A stretch of 64,000 bases of DNA from positions 251,010 through 315,009 of the forward strand of contig PLCO01000009.1 in the NCBI GenBank assembly GCA_003134815.1, written 5' to 3'. This DNA is from Acidobacteriaceae bacterium. Lineage in GTDB: Bacteria > Acidobacteriota > Terriglobia > Terriglobales > Acidobacteriaceae. The translations under genes were made by a program, and so were the position numbers. Within the stretch, counting starts at the first letter, position 1. Every line of letters begins with the position of its first letter. Under the pieces are notes generated by a model. That model saw only the letters and a list, made by a program, of their open reading frames with translations, did no database searches and was not told where the DNA came from. Positions 18,318-27,900 of this stretch are shown piece by piece.

Positions 18318-19745
18318 CTAGCGCAATTTCGCTTTTGCTCCGCGCCAGTAGAGGAGCAAGCCGATGAGGATCGAGATGGCGGTAACAATGGCCACCTTGA
18401 GCACAAATGCGAGCTTGTTGGCGGAGTCGCCGGGAGGAACGAGGGAGACGAAAATGCCGACAAGGACCACGAAGAAACCTAGGCCGCCGCAGATCCACAC
18501 GCCCAGGATTCCGCCGGGCACGAGCACGGCATGCGGGTTTTCACAGCGGTCTTTGCGGGTCGCCAGCTTAATGACCGCCGCGAACATGTACAGGAAGGGA
18601 ATGAAGTAGAGAATGATGGCGACGTCGACCAACGATTGATAGGCGCCGCGGGTAGATTCGTTGATCTGGCTCAACAGCAGTACAGCACCGGAGATGATGG
18701 CCTGCACGAGGATCGAGACGTAGGGTGTCTTCCACCGGGGATGGATTTTGCCGAAGACGGCGGGCAGATAGCGATCGATGCCGACCTGGAAAGGCACGCG
18801 CGCGACGCCCGCGACGGTGCTGCCGATTCCGCCCGCGTTGCCTGCTGTGACGAGAATCGCTGCGATGACTCCGAAGAATCCGATGCGAAACGCAGCGGAG
18901 CCAACTGCGATGGCCTGAAAGACGCCGCTCTTGGGATCGATGCTGTCGGCGGGAACGAGGGCCAGCACGGCAAAGGTTCCCGCAATGTACATTAGGGCGA
19001 TGAGCGCCCCGGCGCCGAAGACAGCGCGCGGAAGAGTGCGGCGCGGATTGTGCACTTCCTCTGCCATACACGAGACGAGCTCGAGGCCGGTGAACGCAAA
19101 AGCGATCTGCGACCAGAAGTTTACCGTGTCCCAGTTCCACGCGGGCATCATGTTGGCCAGAGTGAAATGCGTAACGGAGCCGTGGCGCACGCATACGCCA
19201 ACGGCCACGACAACCAGCATGAGCAAGGGCACATACGTTCCCACGCCACCGGCATTCTGCAGCCATTTGCCGATGTTGAGGCCGATGATGTTCAGCACCA
19301 CGGCAATCAGCAGCAGGGCAAGCGAAACCCAGAGCAGAAAGGAGCGGTTTTGCGCGAGGGCGGCGCCGTGGCTGGAAGAAATGTAGGCGGACATGGACGC
19401 GCTGGCGAGCAGCAGGCCGGGGAAGTAGAAGACGGTGTAGATCCAGTAGGTCCATCCGGCGACGAATCCGTGGAACGGGCCAAAAGCGTCGCGCGCCCAG
19501 GCGTAAATGCCGCCTTCCTCGGGAAAGCGAGACGAAAGCTCGTTGATGACCAGCGCGCCGGGGACGAAGAAAAAGAAAGCAGCCAGCACCCACAAGCTGA
19601 TGGACGAAGTGCCGTTGTGCCCGGCGGCGGCGATCCAGCGCGGCCCGAGGACAGCGGCGATGTCGAAGAGCAGCACATCCCAGAAGCCCATGGTCTTGCG
19701 CAACTGCGGTTTGGAATCGCGCGCATCGGGCGCGGGGATGGTCAT
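18318..19745 (-). CDS. APC-superfamily amino acid permease
   Basis: The 475-residue protein has about 12 hydrophobic helices. Early helices contain LFDIAAVLGPRW and LVINELSSRFPEEGGIYAW (about residues 65-83), the conserved APC signature of helices 1-2. A charged segment, EEVHNPRRTLPRAV, follows helix 6, as usual in this family. It probably imports or exchanges amino acids or amines in the cytoplasmic membrane. It is transcribed alone and convergently with the GGDEF gene. Substrate is not predictable. Confidence 0.9.
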   Translation of the reverse strand: MTIPAPDARDSKPQLRKTMGFWDVLLFDIAAVLGPRWIAAAGHNGTSSISLWVLAAFFFFVPGALVINELSSRFPEEGGIYAWARDAFGPFHGFVAGWTYWIYTVFYFPGLLLASASMSAYISSSHGAALAQNRSFLLWVSLALLLIAVVLNIIGLNIGKWLQNAGGVGTYVPLLMLVVVAVGVCVRHGSVTHFTLANMMPAWNWDTVNFWSQIAFAFTGLELVSCMAEEVHNPRRTLPRAVFGAGALIALMYIAGTFAVLALVPADSIDPKSGVFQAIAVGSAAFRIGFFGVIAAILVTAGNAGGIGSTVAGVARVPFQVGIDRYLPAVFGKIHPRWKTPYVSILVQAIISGAVLLLSQINESTRGAYQSLVDVAIILYFIPFLYMFAAVIKLATRKDRCENPHAVLVPGGILGVWICGGLGFFVVLVGIFVSLVPPGDSANKLAFVLKVAIVTAISILIGLLLYWRGAKAKLR

Positions 19746-19785
19746 GGAGGCCTCTGAGGCGAAGTCGTTATGCGAAAATCATAAT

Positions 19786-19856
19786 AGCTGCCAGCTTCTA
19801 GCCACTAGCTGCCAGGTTCCGGCTCTCAGCTTTCAGCTATCAGCCGTCAGCTTTAC
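19786..19856. repeat. Degenerate AGCTxxCAG short-period repeat
   Basis: The 70 bp read as a run of 6-9-bp variants of AGCTTTCAGC / AGCTGCCAGC / AGCTATCAGC between the permease start and the end of the DUF2147 remnant. It resembles the block after trpA at 12715. Confidence 0.55.
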
Positions 19857-20098
19857 TCCACGCGCTGCCAATATTTGGTGCGGCCGAGCACGGGGACTAC
19901 GAAGTAGCCGTGCAGGCGAAGCATTTTGCCGCCGGCGTCAACCGAAATCGATGCGCGATAGATTTTGCCCGTCTCGGGGTCGAGGACCTGCCCGCCGGTC
20001 CATTCACCGCCGTTTTGGTGAGCGCCGTTCTGCATGAATCCCGAGAGCACCTGAAGGCCCATGAGAGGACGGTCTTCTAACTCGCCGGGGCAGCTTCG
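19853..20098 (-). pseudogene. N-terminally truncated DUF2147-type protein
   Basis: The frame encodes GGEWTGGQVLDPETGKIYRA then KMLRLHGYFVVPVLGRTKYW, the C-terminal half of DUF2147 secreted proteins (pattern W.GG.I.DPE.GK.Y...L, then L.V.GY.G...GR...W.R). Homology seems to extend upstream of the first ATG (20062) as GELEDRPLMGL, matching the RPL(L/M)G segment that normally precedes VLSGF. No start codon, signal peptide or N-terminal half (about 75 residues) is present; the frame runs into the PIN-like gene. The simplest reading is that the 5' half was lost when the neighbouring pair arrived. A 69-residue product from ATG 20062 is possible. Confidence 0.65.
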
Positions 20099-20100
20099 CG

Positions 20101-20622
20101 TCAGTTCACGTCGTTTCCAGCCTGCTTCGCAGTTTCGGCTCCGGTGAACGGCAGAGCGATAGAGAAACCCATAGACAAATTGACGGGATCAAGGGTCTCG
20201 AGGCCCTCGGCTTGTGCCGCATCAAGCAACGCCGGCGAGACGGCGACGAAGCTGATTGCGGTGCCGGGAAACATATCGCGAGCGGTGAGAGCGGAGCCGA
20301 GTTGCAGTGCCTCGGGCCAACGCAGCGAAGTGCGGTCAAGGAGCTGGCGCGCGGTTTCAAGAACGCCCGGATTCAAGGGCTGCTGGACTATGCGCGCGGA
20401 CTCGACCCGCAGCAGCTCAAGCGCGGCGGCAGCCGATTGCGGCGAGACCTGGCCAGACCGCTCGCGCCGCCTTATGGCCGCATAGACCTCAAGGGGCGTT
20501 GCGGCGGAGATCAGCTTTCGGTTGTCCTCTATGGTTTCAAGGAGGCGGATGAGTTCATCGGTTCCGGGCTCGCGCACAAACAGCCGAGCGAACGCCGTGG
20601 CCTCAAGAAAATAGAAGCTCAC
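20101..20622 (-). CDS. PIN-domain-like protein with altered catalytic residues
   Basis: The 173-residue protein begins SFYFLEATAFARLFVREPGT, closely matching the VapC-family start YYLDASALVKRYVREPGS, and has RWPEALQLGSALTA where VapC proteins have R.xDALQLASAL. The expected first Asp is Glu8, the second conserved Asp of DALQLA is Glu, and FVAVSPALL replaces FVSADxxLL. Three metal-binding acids are therefore changed, two conservatively. It may be a weak or dead nuclease, or a binding-only protein. GTG start overlaps the stop of the 238-residue gene by 4 bases, the tight coupling typical of toxin-antitoxin pairs. The C-terminal 25 residues extend past the PIN fold. Confidence 0.7.
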   Translation of the reverse strand: MSFYFLEATAFARLFVREPGTDELIRLLETIEDNRKLISAATPLEVYAAIRRRERSGQVSPQSAAAALELLRVESARIVQQPLNPGVLETARQLLDRTSLRWPEALQLGSALTARDMFPGTAISFVAVSPALLDAAQAEGLETLDPVNLSMGFSIALPFTGAETAKQAGNDVN

Positions 20623-21335
20623 ACGCTCCCCCGATCCTCATCGATCGCGACCGCCACTGGCTCGCCGTGCACTTCAATGGGATGGAATCGCTGCGCTTCC
20701 TCAGGGATGCCGGCCTCGGCGCGATTAAGCCGGATGGTGGTGGTGGGATAGGCCGGAGTTTTGGGGTTAGCGATTTTGCTGGTAACCACGACGCCGCGCT
20801 GAATAGCCTCAGCCAGCACCGCCTGGCGCGTTTCAGGGTGCTGGTTCCAGCGGAACGCCTTGCGCGGCAGGAAGGAATCGCGGAACCACTTGAGCGCAAT
20901 AAATGCGTGGCCGCCGCGCTCGGCTTCGGCCAGCGCCGCGCACAGTTCCTTGACGCGGACATCGAAATCGGCGGGCGTTGCCTCTTCCTCTTCGTCCTCT
21001 TCTTCCGACGCGCGACTGGAGACGGCACGCGGCACGCGAGTAAGGCGCGGAGCCGACTCGTCGCCATCGACTCGCTCAAAGTAGATGCGCACTTCGTCGT
21101 CTTCAGGGGACCAGGTGTCGGCCGAGGCGTTGCGGCGCTTGCTACGGCCGCTTTCGCTGCATAGCTCGACGATGGCCTGATACCCGGGAGGCGCCAGAAA
21201 GCGCAGTGCACGCACAAGGCCGGGATCCTGCGAAAAGGCCAGCTCATTTAATGCTTCTTCGACAATCTCTTCAGCCTCAGGGATGGTAAGGAGGCCATTT
21301 TCAGCAGAGTTCTGCGCAGCTCTAGTCGACTTCAT
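20619..21335 (-). CDS. Hypothetical protein paired with PIN-like gene
   Basis: I do not recognise this 238-residue soluble protein. The N-terminal part is helical (PEAEEIVEEALNELAF, about residues 19-34), the middle is acidic and low complexity (ASEEEDEEEEATPADFD, about residues 109-125), and the C-terminal part (HAFIALKWFRDSFLP onward) looks like a folded winged or helix-turn-helix-sized domain. ATG at 21335 has a good GGGAG site. Its last codon overlaps the PIN-like start, so the two are co-translated. An antitoxin or accessory role is possible from context only. Confidence 0.6.
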   Translation of the reverse strand: MKSTRAAQNSAENGLLTIPEAEEIVEEALNELAFSQDPGLVRALRFLAPPGYQAIVELCSESGRSKRRNASADTWSPEDDEVRIYFERVDGDESAPRLTRVPRAVSSRASEEEDEEEEATPADFDVRVKELCAALAEAERGGHAFIALKWFRDSFLPRKAFRWNQHPETRQAVLAEAIQRGVVVTSKIANPKTPAYPTTTIRLNRAEAGIPEEAQRFHPIEVHGEPVAVAIDEDRGSV

Positions 21336-21803
21336 TTCGTCACTCCCTATCTGCCGCCTGCGTTCACGGAGCCAGCAAGGTCACCGGCCGGTTCGGTCTC
21401 CGGGCTCGGAGCTGCGCCGCACGCATCGAACAGCAGCACTCGAATTAAGTAAGTCCCAAGGCGCTCTTTGGTAGGAGGAAGGCGGACTTCAATTCCTCTA
21501 TTGAGAGCAATAAGACTGCAATATTCGTTTGGCCAGGACTGGATACATTTTTGCCTTCACCTTTCCAGCCGATAGGGGGATAGAGGCCGACGAAAAACCT
21601 GAAGCTGCAATTAATGAACCATCATAGGCATGGAGTTTCGACCTGACAACAATTATTTGAAGTGAAAGTTGTGGAAGGAACCTACCCGTGAACAGACCCA
21701 GAAGAGCCCGGCGAGACTCACACGCCTGCAAAAGCATCGCGCGAAGGCTTTGCTCACGTCAGAGTTCGGGATTTCAAGCGCCGGGATTCGTAGAATAGAG
21801 TAC
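21336..21803. other. Divergent intergenic region, nothing recognised
   Basis: These 468 bp separate the hypothetical/PIN pair from the 832-residue secreted-protein gene. The second half is AT-richer than its surroundings, as expected for promoters. No conserved gene, RNA or clear repeat is visible. Confidence 0.5.
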
Positions 21804-24302
21804 ATGCGCCGATGGCTGCAGTTGCTTTTTTGCTTTTACGTTGCATTGCCCCTGGCGCATGCCAACGGCCAGCCCTTCGACCTCTCCGGCCCCAAGGTGG
21901 ATATCCATGTGAAGCGGGGAGAGGTCACGCTTCCGATTTCAGAGGTGCCCAACCTGCTGCCGGGGGACCGGTTGTGGATTCATCCCGACCTGCCGGAGAG
22001 CCAGGCCACCCATTTTGTGCTGGTGGTTGCCTTCCTGCGGGGTTCCACCAACCCACCGCCCCCGGAGTGGTTTACGCGCGTGGAAACGTGGACTCGCGAT
22101 GCGCGCGACGAGGGAGTATTTGTCACCGTTCCCGATGGGGCGCAGCAGGCGCTGTTGTTTCTTGCGCCGGAGACGGGCGGCGACTTTGACACGTTACGAA
22201 GCGCGGTGCGCGGGCGGCCCGGCTCGTTTGTGCGCGCGGCACAGGACTTGCAGGCGGCCAGTTGGGAGCGGATGCGCCTGGAGGTCTATCTAGCTGACGT
22301 TAAAGTGAGCAGCCAGTTCGATCCCGAGGCGCTAAAGACGCGCACGGAGATGGCGGCGCGCAGTTTGGGAATCAAAATCAACGAGAGTTGCTTTGAGAAA
22401 CCCGCTGAGGAGCAGCCGTCGTGCCTGTCGCAGAACTCTGAGGGGATGGTGCTTGACGATGCCAATGCGCAATCGCTGGTGGGCCAACTGGTGAACGGGG
22501 ACACTCTGAATCTGATGAACGCCATCAGCTCGACATCCTTGGCGGGCGGCGGCCTTTATAGCCCCTACGTGGGCGCGATTGTGGATACAGCCCGAATTTT
22601 AGCGTCGCTGCACACCGCGCACTTCCAGTACATTCCGGCGCTGGCCCTGCCCAGGGACGACAGCCTGAACCTGCGGCTGAACATGCCGCCCTCGTTTCGC
22701 AATCCGATGTCGGTGGTGGTGGTGGCGCTGCCGCCCGTGGGCACGCCGAGACCGGAGCCGCTGCACTCGGTGAACCCCGAGGAGATCTTCTGCGCGCTGA
22801 AGCCGGGGTTAGTGTTGCCGGCGGTGGGAGCGCCTCTGGTATTCGCAACGGGGCTGACTCACGATCTGGTTCTGCATGTTGAGCCAGTTGATGCAAAGGT
22901 TGACGCGAGGGACAAGTCCGATGCGAGGAGCCGGGCAGTGGACTTTCCGCTGAACGTCGACGCGGAAAGGGGAGGACTGATTCCCCGCGAAAAAATTCCG
23001 CCATTGCCTGAAGGCGAGCTCAGAGCCGAGGTCCAAGGCAAATGGGGATTCGACGATTGGGAGGGACCGCAATACCGACTGGTAACCGCGCAGGCCGACA
23101 AATGGAGCGTGAATGCGGCCGATCGGTCCGCCCTGGTGGTGGGCCGCGACGACACCATCGAACTTGATGGCCTAACTTGCGATTGCGTTGAGTATGTGTC
23201 CGCTGAGATCGATGAAAACCGCTCCGTCGACATCGGATGGAAGTCGCCGAGTCCGGGCGAGCTGGAAGTGACGGTGCCATTGAAGGAGGCGGGGCCTGGG
23301 CCGGTGAACGTGGAGGTGCACGAGTTTGGGCTGGCCAAGCCGGATCGCGTAAAAATGGTGGCCTACGCTGCTGCCGCGTCGCTGAATGGATTGACGATGA
23401 ACTCCGGAGACCGTACGGCTGTGCTGATGGGCACGCGGTTGGATGACGTGGCAACGGCAAAGGTCGGCAGCGTCACATTCACGCCTTCGACGCTGGGCCG
23501 CGTGGAGAATCTGGATCAGCTGCAGATGAACGCCTCTGGATCGACGCTTAGCCTGGAGGCGGGCAAGCCGTACATTGCGCTGGTGGACCTGAAGGATGGG
23601 CGGACACTGAAAGCGCCGGTCACGGTTGAACTGCCGCGCCCTCAGGTGACACTGCTGAGCGAAGCCGTACAGGGAAACGCAGCCGAGCTCGGACCTGTCG
23701 AGATGAGCAAGCCGGACGACCTGCCGGTGGATGGACGACTCGTTTTCTTTCTCAAGTCCGATGTTCCGGCCGAGTTTCCGCGCGACGAGAAAGTGGAGGT
23801 GGCGGCGGCTGACTCCAGCTTTCAAACGACACTATCATTGAGTGACGGCAGCCTGATGCTGGAGGACGCGCATACGGCAGAGGCTAATCTGGAGCCGCTC
23901 GTGCGCTTTGGATCTTCGGCCTTTGGGCCGGTGCGCGTGCGCGCTATCTCCGCTGACGGCGCGGCCGGCGACTGGGTTCCGTTGGGAACGCTAGTGCGCG
24001 TCCCAGGGTTCAAGGAGCTGCGCTGCCCGCGCTCAACGATCAAACCATGCCTGCTGAGCGGGACCGATCTATTTCTGGCCGCATCGTTTTCCTCGACGGC
24101 AACGTTCGATAATCCCGTGAATGTGCCCGCGGAGTTTACCGGAACGGAACTCGTGGTTCCGCATCCGGCGAAAGGCGTCCTTTATTTGAAGTTGCGCGAC
24201 GATCCGGCCGGGCAGGAGACGCTCACACTTCCAGTGACGCTGATGACGCCGCAAGCTGCAGCGGCAACAAAACCATTGGTGCAGAAGCCAGCGCAGAACT
24301 AG
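21804..24302 (+). CDS. Large secreted protein of unknown function
   Basis: The 832-residue protein starts with a signal peptide (MRRWLQLLFCFYVALPLAHA, ATG at 21804). The frame is open further upstream, but that part has no signal sequence. After cleavage, GQPFDLSGPKVDIHVKRGEV and a run of beta-rich segments follow. Residues about 265-330 contain a small amphipathic or hydrophobic stretch (GGGLYSPYVGAIVDTARILA). The C-terminal 400 residues look like several beta-sandwich or IPT-like domains (LNGLTMNSGDRTAVLMGTRL). No enzyme motif was found. It converges on the beta-barrel/NHL gene pair and may be a cell-envelope protein. Confidence 0.75.
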   Translation: MRRWLQLLFCFYVALPLAHANGQPFDLSGPKVDIHVKRGEVTLPISEVPNLLPGDRLWIHPDLPESQATHFVLVVAFLRGSTNPPPPEWFTRVETWTRDARDEGVFVTVPDGAQQALLFLAPETGGDFDTLRSAVRGRPGSFVRAAQDLQAASWERMRLEVYLADVKVSSQFDPEALKTRTEMAARSLGIKINESCFEKPAEEQPSCLSQNSEGMVLDDANAQSLVGQLVNGDTLNLMNAISSTSLAGGGLYSPYVGAIVDTARILASLHTAHFQYIPALALPRDDSLNLRLNMPPSFRNPMSVVVVALPPVGTPRPEPLHSVNPEEIFCALKPGLVLPAVGAPLVFATGLTHDLVLHVEPVDAKVDARDKSDARSRAVDFPLNVDAERGGLIPREKIPPLPEGELRAEVQGKWGFDDWEGPQYRLVTAQADKWSVNAADRSALVVGRDDTIELDGLTCDCVEYVSAEIDENRSVDIGWKSPSPGELEVTVPLKEAGPGPVNVEVHEFGLAKPDRVKMVAYAAAASLNGLTMNSGDRTAVLMGTRLDDVATAKVGSVTFTPSTLGRVENLDQLQMNASGSTLSLEAGKPYIALVDLKDGRTLKAPVTVELPRPQVTLLSEAVQGNAAELGPVEMSKPDDLPVDGRLVFFLKSDVPAEFPRDEKVEVAAADSSFQTTLSLSDGSLMLEDAHTAEANLEPLVRFGSSAFGPVRVRAISADGAAGDWVPLGTLVRVPGFKELRCPRSTIKPCLLSGTDLFLAASFSSTATFDNPVNVPAEFTGTELVVPHPAKGVLYLKLRDDPAGQETLTLPVTLMTPQAAAATKPLVQKPAQN

Positions 24303-24345
24303 CTGGGCGAGGAGGCAAGCCCGCGGATCGGCCTGCAAAGATGCC

Positions 24346-24930
24346 TCAGAAGATGCGGACGCGAAGGCCGGAGCTCACGCTAAAGGAATTCATGTTACCG
24401 AAGGTGAAGTTGGGCCAGTCCTGATATTCGACGTCGGCGGCACGGAGGTAGACTCTGCCCTTCCAATGGAAATCCACTCCGCCACCCGTGGTGACCACGA
24501 GGTAGCGGCCATAGGCGTAGTTGTAGGGGAAGTTGAAATCGCCGAAGCCGACAAGGCCCTTGGCGTAGGGCTGGAACCGGCCAACATCAAAATGGTAGCG
24601 ACCACCGATCGAATAAGTCTCGACGTGGACGTTCGCGGTCTGGAGGTACTCCACCCAGCGACCTTCGGCTTCGATGCCGAGACGGCGTTTGGTGTCGGCG
24701 TCGACGAAACCGGTGATGCCGATCATCTTCCGCTGGCCGTATTGGAGGTAGTATCCGGAGCCTGTGGCGCCTGCCGACAACTTGAGCCCGCCCTGGTCGC
24801 CGGGAGCGGAAACCTGCGCGCGCGACAAGCTTGGCCCGGTACAGAAGATGGAGATGGCGAGCGCGACCGCAGCGGCTAGCGAAACCAGCTTGTCCTTTCG
24901 CCGAAAACTCAAGACCTGCAAATGTTTCAT
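24346..24930 (-). CDS. Outer-membrane beta-barrel protein (OmpA/OmpW-size)
   Basis: Starting at ATG 24930 (GGGAGAAAG upstream) the 194-residue protein has a signal peptide (about residues 1-36, ending LSRAQ) and then alternating beta strands rich in Gly and aromatic residues, such as ETYSIGGRYHFDVGRFQPYA and VGFGDFNFPYNYAYGRYLVV. It ends in SSGLRVRIF, with a terminal Phe as required for BAM-dependent insertion. It follows the giant NHL/Ig gene by 41 bp on the same strand and may be co-expressed with it. Function unknown. Confidence 0.82.
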   Translation of the reverse strand: MKHLQVLSFRRKDKLVSLAAAVALAISIFCTGPSLSRAQVSAPGDQGGLKLSAGATGSGYYLQYGQRKMIGITGFVDADTKRRLGIEAEGRWVEYLQTANVHVETYSIGGRYHFDVGRFQPYAKGLVGFGDFNFPYNYAYGRYLVVTTGGGVDFHWKGRVYLRAADVEYQDWPNFTFGNMNSFSVSSGLRVRIF

Positions 24931-24971
24931 CTTTCTCCCGTGCTTCGCTGGCGGTCTCGCCGCTCTCAAAA

Positions 24972-27900
24972 CTACTTGGTGATGGTGAGCGAAACGTTTT
25001 GGAACTGCTCCGCGTTGGTGTTTGCGCCGGTGCCGGTAACCTGGATGACGTAGTTGCCGGGCGCGGCAGTGTTCACGCTGAAGCTGCTGCAGCCGTTGGC
25101 GAGCAACGTAGCGGCGGAGAGCACCAGAGCCGCGGCAATGGTGAGGAATTTTGCATTGCGCCGGCGCAACTGCCAGAAAACAAGTCCGGAGAAGAGACTG
25201 AAGGGCAGGAACAGTCCGGCGAGAGCAACCTTCGAGGTCGCTGCCGGACGGCTAATGGCTGGGCGGTTCATGGCCGAGGAGCCTCCGCTCAACGGATTGT
25301 TGGTGTCAATGGTGAGCTGAACACTCGCGGAGCTGCCGGCCGTTAGCTTTACGCTGGGACTCGAGAAATGGCAGAAGACTCCCGCCGGCAGCGAAGCGCA
25401 GCCAAGCCCGATGGTGTCTGCAAAGCTCCCGTTCGAGGTGAGGTTCACGGTCACAGTGGCATTCTGCGACGTGGCCATGGTCACGCTGGATGGCTTTACG
25501 CCAAGGCTGAACAAGGTCGGCGTGCCGGAAACGGGGATGGTTGGCGAAGTGGAGGGGCTATGATCCGCGTCTCCGCCATAAGTAGCAACGATGTTGTAGT
25601 TGACGCCGGCAGTGAGGTTCGGAGTAAGTATGGCCACGCCGCTCGCATCCACTGTGGCCGTGCCGACCACAGTGGCGCCGCTCATGAAGGTTACTGTGCC
25701 GGTGGGCGGCACTCCCGTGCCGTTGTTCAGGACTGTGGCCACAAGCACAACTTGCGGAGGCGTAGCGGACGTGACCGAGGAGCCGAGGCTTGTGGTGGTG
25801 GGAATGAGGCCGACGGTTTCGCTGACCGAGGTTGAGGTACTGGGCGAATCAGCTGCATCGCCCAGGTAGCTCACCGAGATGGCGTAGGTTCCGGGAGCCA
25901 GCGTGGAGGTGGTGAAGCTGGCCGTGCCGCCAACGAGCGTAGCGGTGTTGAGGGTGGTTCCATTGGCGATGAAGTTCACGCTGCCGGTCGGCGTTCCGCC
26001 GTTGCCGGTGACCTTTGCGGTGATGGTGATGGCCGTACCAACGAGCGCGGGATCGGGCAGGACGGTGATTGCGGTGGCCGTAGTGGCGAGCGAGACGGTG
26101 AGTGACACTGCCGCCGACGTACTGCCGGCATCGTTCGTGTCACCGGCGTAGACGGCGGTGATCGAATAAGTACCTGCAGCCAGAGATGAGGTGGTGAACG
26201 TCGTAACTCCCGAGGCATTCAAGGTTCCGGCGCCGATGACGTTTCCGTTGGCGAGGAAGTTGACGTTGCCCGTTGGCGTTCCGCCGTTGCCGGCAACGTT
26301 GGCGGTGAAGGTGATGGGAACCAGCACCAACGCAGGGTTCGGCGTGATGTTGAGCGCAGTGAGCGAGATTGCCTGCGCGACGGTGAGCGGGAGAGGCGCC
26401 GAGGCGCTGCCCAAATCATTTGCGTCGCCGCTGTAGGTGGCGACGATCTGGTAGCTGCCTTGCGCCAGCGCCGGGGTGATGGTTGCCGTTCCGGCATTGT
26501 TGACGGGCGCGCTGCCCAGTTGCGTGGTTCCGGAAGTGAATGTGACGGTGCCGGTTGGCGTTCCCGTGCCGGAGCCCACCTTCACTGTGGCCGTGATTGT
26601 CTCTAGTCCGCCGGCGATTCCGGGGCTGGGTGCGGCGGTGACTGTGGTTGCAGTCGCGGCCTGATTGACCACCTGGCTTACGGGCAACGAGGAGCTGGGC
26701 CCGTTCTTTGAATCGCCCGCGTAGTTTGCCGTGATTGGGTGCGTGCCGACGTTGAGCGCAGACGTAGTGAAAGTCGCGAAGCCCGGATTGCCTGCAAGCG
26801 TTCCCGTGCCGATTTGCGTGGCGCCATCAAGGAAACTCACCGTGCCGGTAGGAGCCGACAAGCCGCTGGGAGGAACGGTTGCGGTGAAGGTGACGGAGTT
26901 GCCGTAGTTCGACGGGTTGAGACTTGAAGTTAACGTGGAAGTGGTTGGCGCCTGCACGTCCTGATTGAGAACCGCCGAGGTGCTGCCCTGAATCTGTTTG
27001 GCCGCATCGCCGTTGTATACCGCGGTGATCTGGTGGACGCCGGCTGTCAGCGCGGCGGTTGCGTATGTTGCCACGCCGCCGGCGCTGATGGTCTGCGTGC
27101 TCAGGAGAGTGTTTCCATCCATGAAACTGACTGTGCCGTCCGGCGTAACACCGCCGCCCGCGGCGATGGACACGGTTGCAGTGAAGGTGACGTTCTGGCC
27201 AATCGCGGATGGATTCAGGCTTGAGGTCAGGGCAGTCGACGTGCCTTCAAGAACGGTTTGGATAAGCGCCGGGGCGGATGAGCTGGTGAAGTGAACGGTA
27301 TCACCGCCATAGGTGGCGACGATGTTGTGCACGCCGACGGCAAGAGTTGTGGTGGAAAAAGTGGCGACGCCAGATCCGCTTAGCGCAAGGCCCGTGGCGA
27401 TGGTGGTGGTTGTGCCGCCAAATGTGTCGGCGATGCTGACGGTTCCGGTGAGATTTCCGGTTCCGGCTCCGGTAACCACTGTGACGGTGAATGTGACGTT
27501 CTGGCCAAATCCAGATGGGTCGGGATTGGAGGCAAGCGTGGTAGTGGTGGAGTTGACCGGCTCGGCGGTCCCGATAAGCTCAATGTCGAGAGGCGAGTTG
27601 GCGGCGGCAACGCTGGGCTGCGCGTCTTCAGTCACGTCGATGTTTGGCGTCTCGGCTTGATTGTTGAGCAGTGTGGGAGTGGCGGCGGGCGCAAAGACCG
27701 CGCCGATGGTGCAATCCGCATCGATGGCCAGCGATTGTCCATCACTACAGGAGTTGGGGACGGTTGCATCGACCGCGGCATTGGTTGCAGGGGTGATTGC
27801 GGTCAGGTCGAGCGCGGCATTTCCATCGTTTTCGATGGGCTCGTCCTGGGTTGCCGATGTGCTGCCTTGTCGAATGGGCGCGGCGTAGTCGAGAGCGGCG

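Noticed and set aside
17264..18463. 399-codon minus-strand frame across the GGDEF domain
   Set aside because: Antisense to GGEEF-encoding sequence; no recognisable protein.
18568..19593. 341-codon frame overlapping the APC permease
   Set aside because: Same strand, shifted frame of a recognised permease; Arg/His-rich composition typical of shadows.
21669..21803. N-terminal extension of the 832-residue secreted protein
   Set aside because: It would bury the signal peptide 45 residues inside; ATG at 21804 starts directly at the signal.
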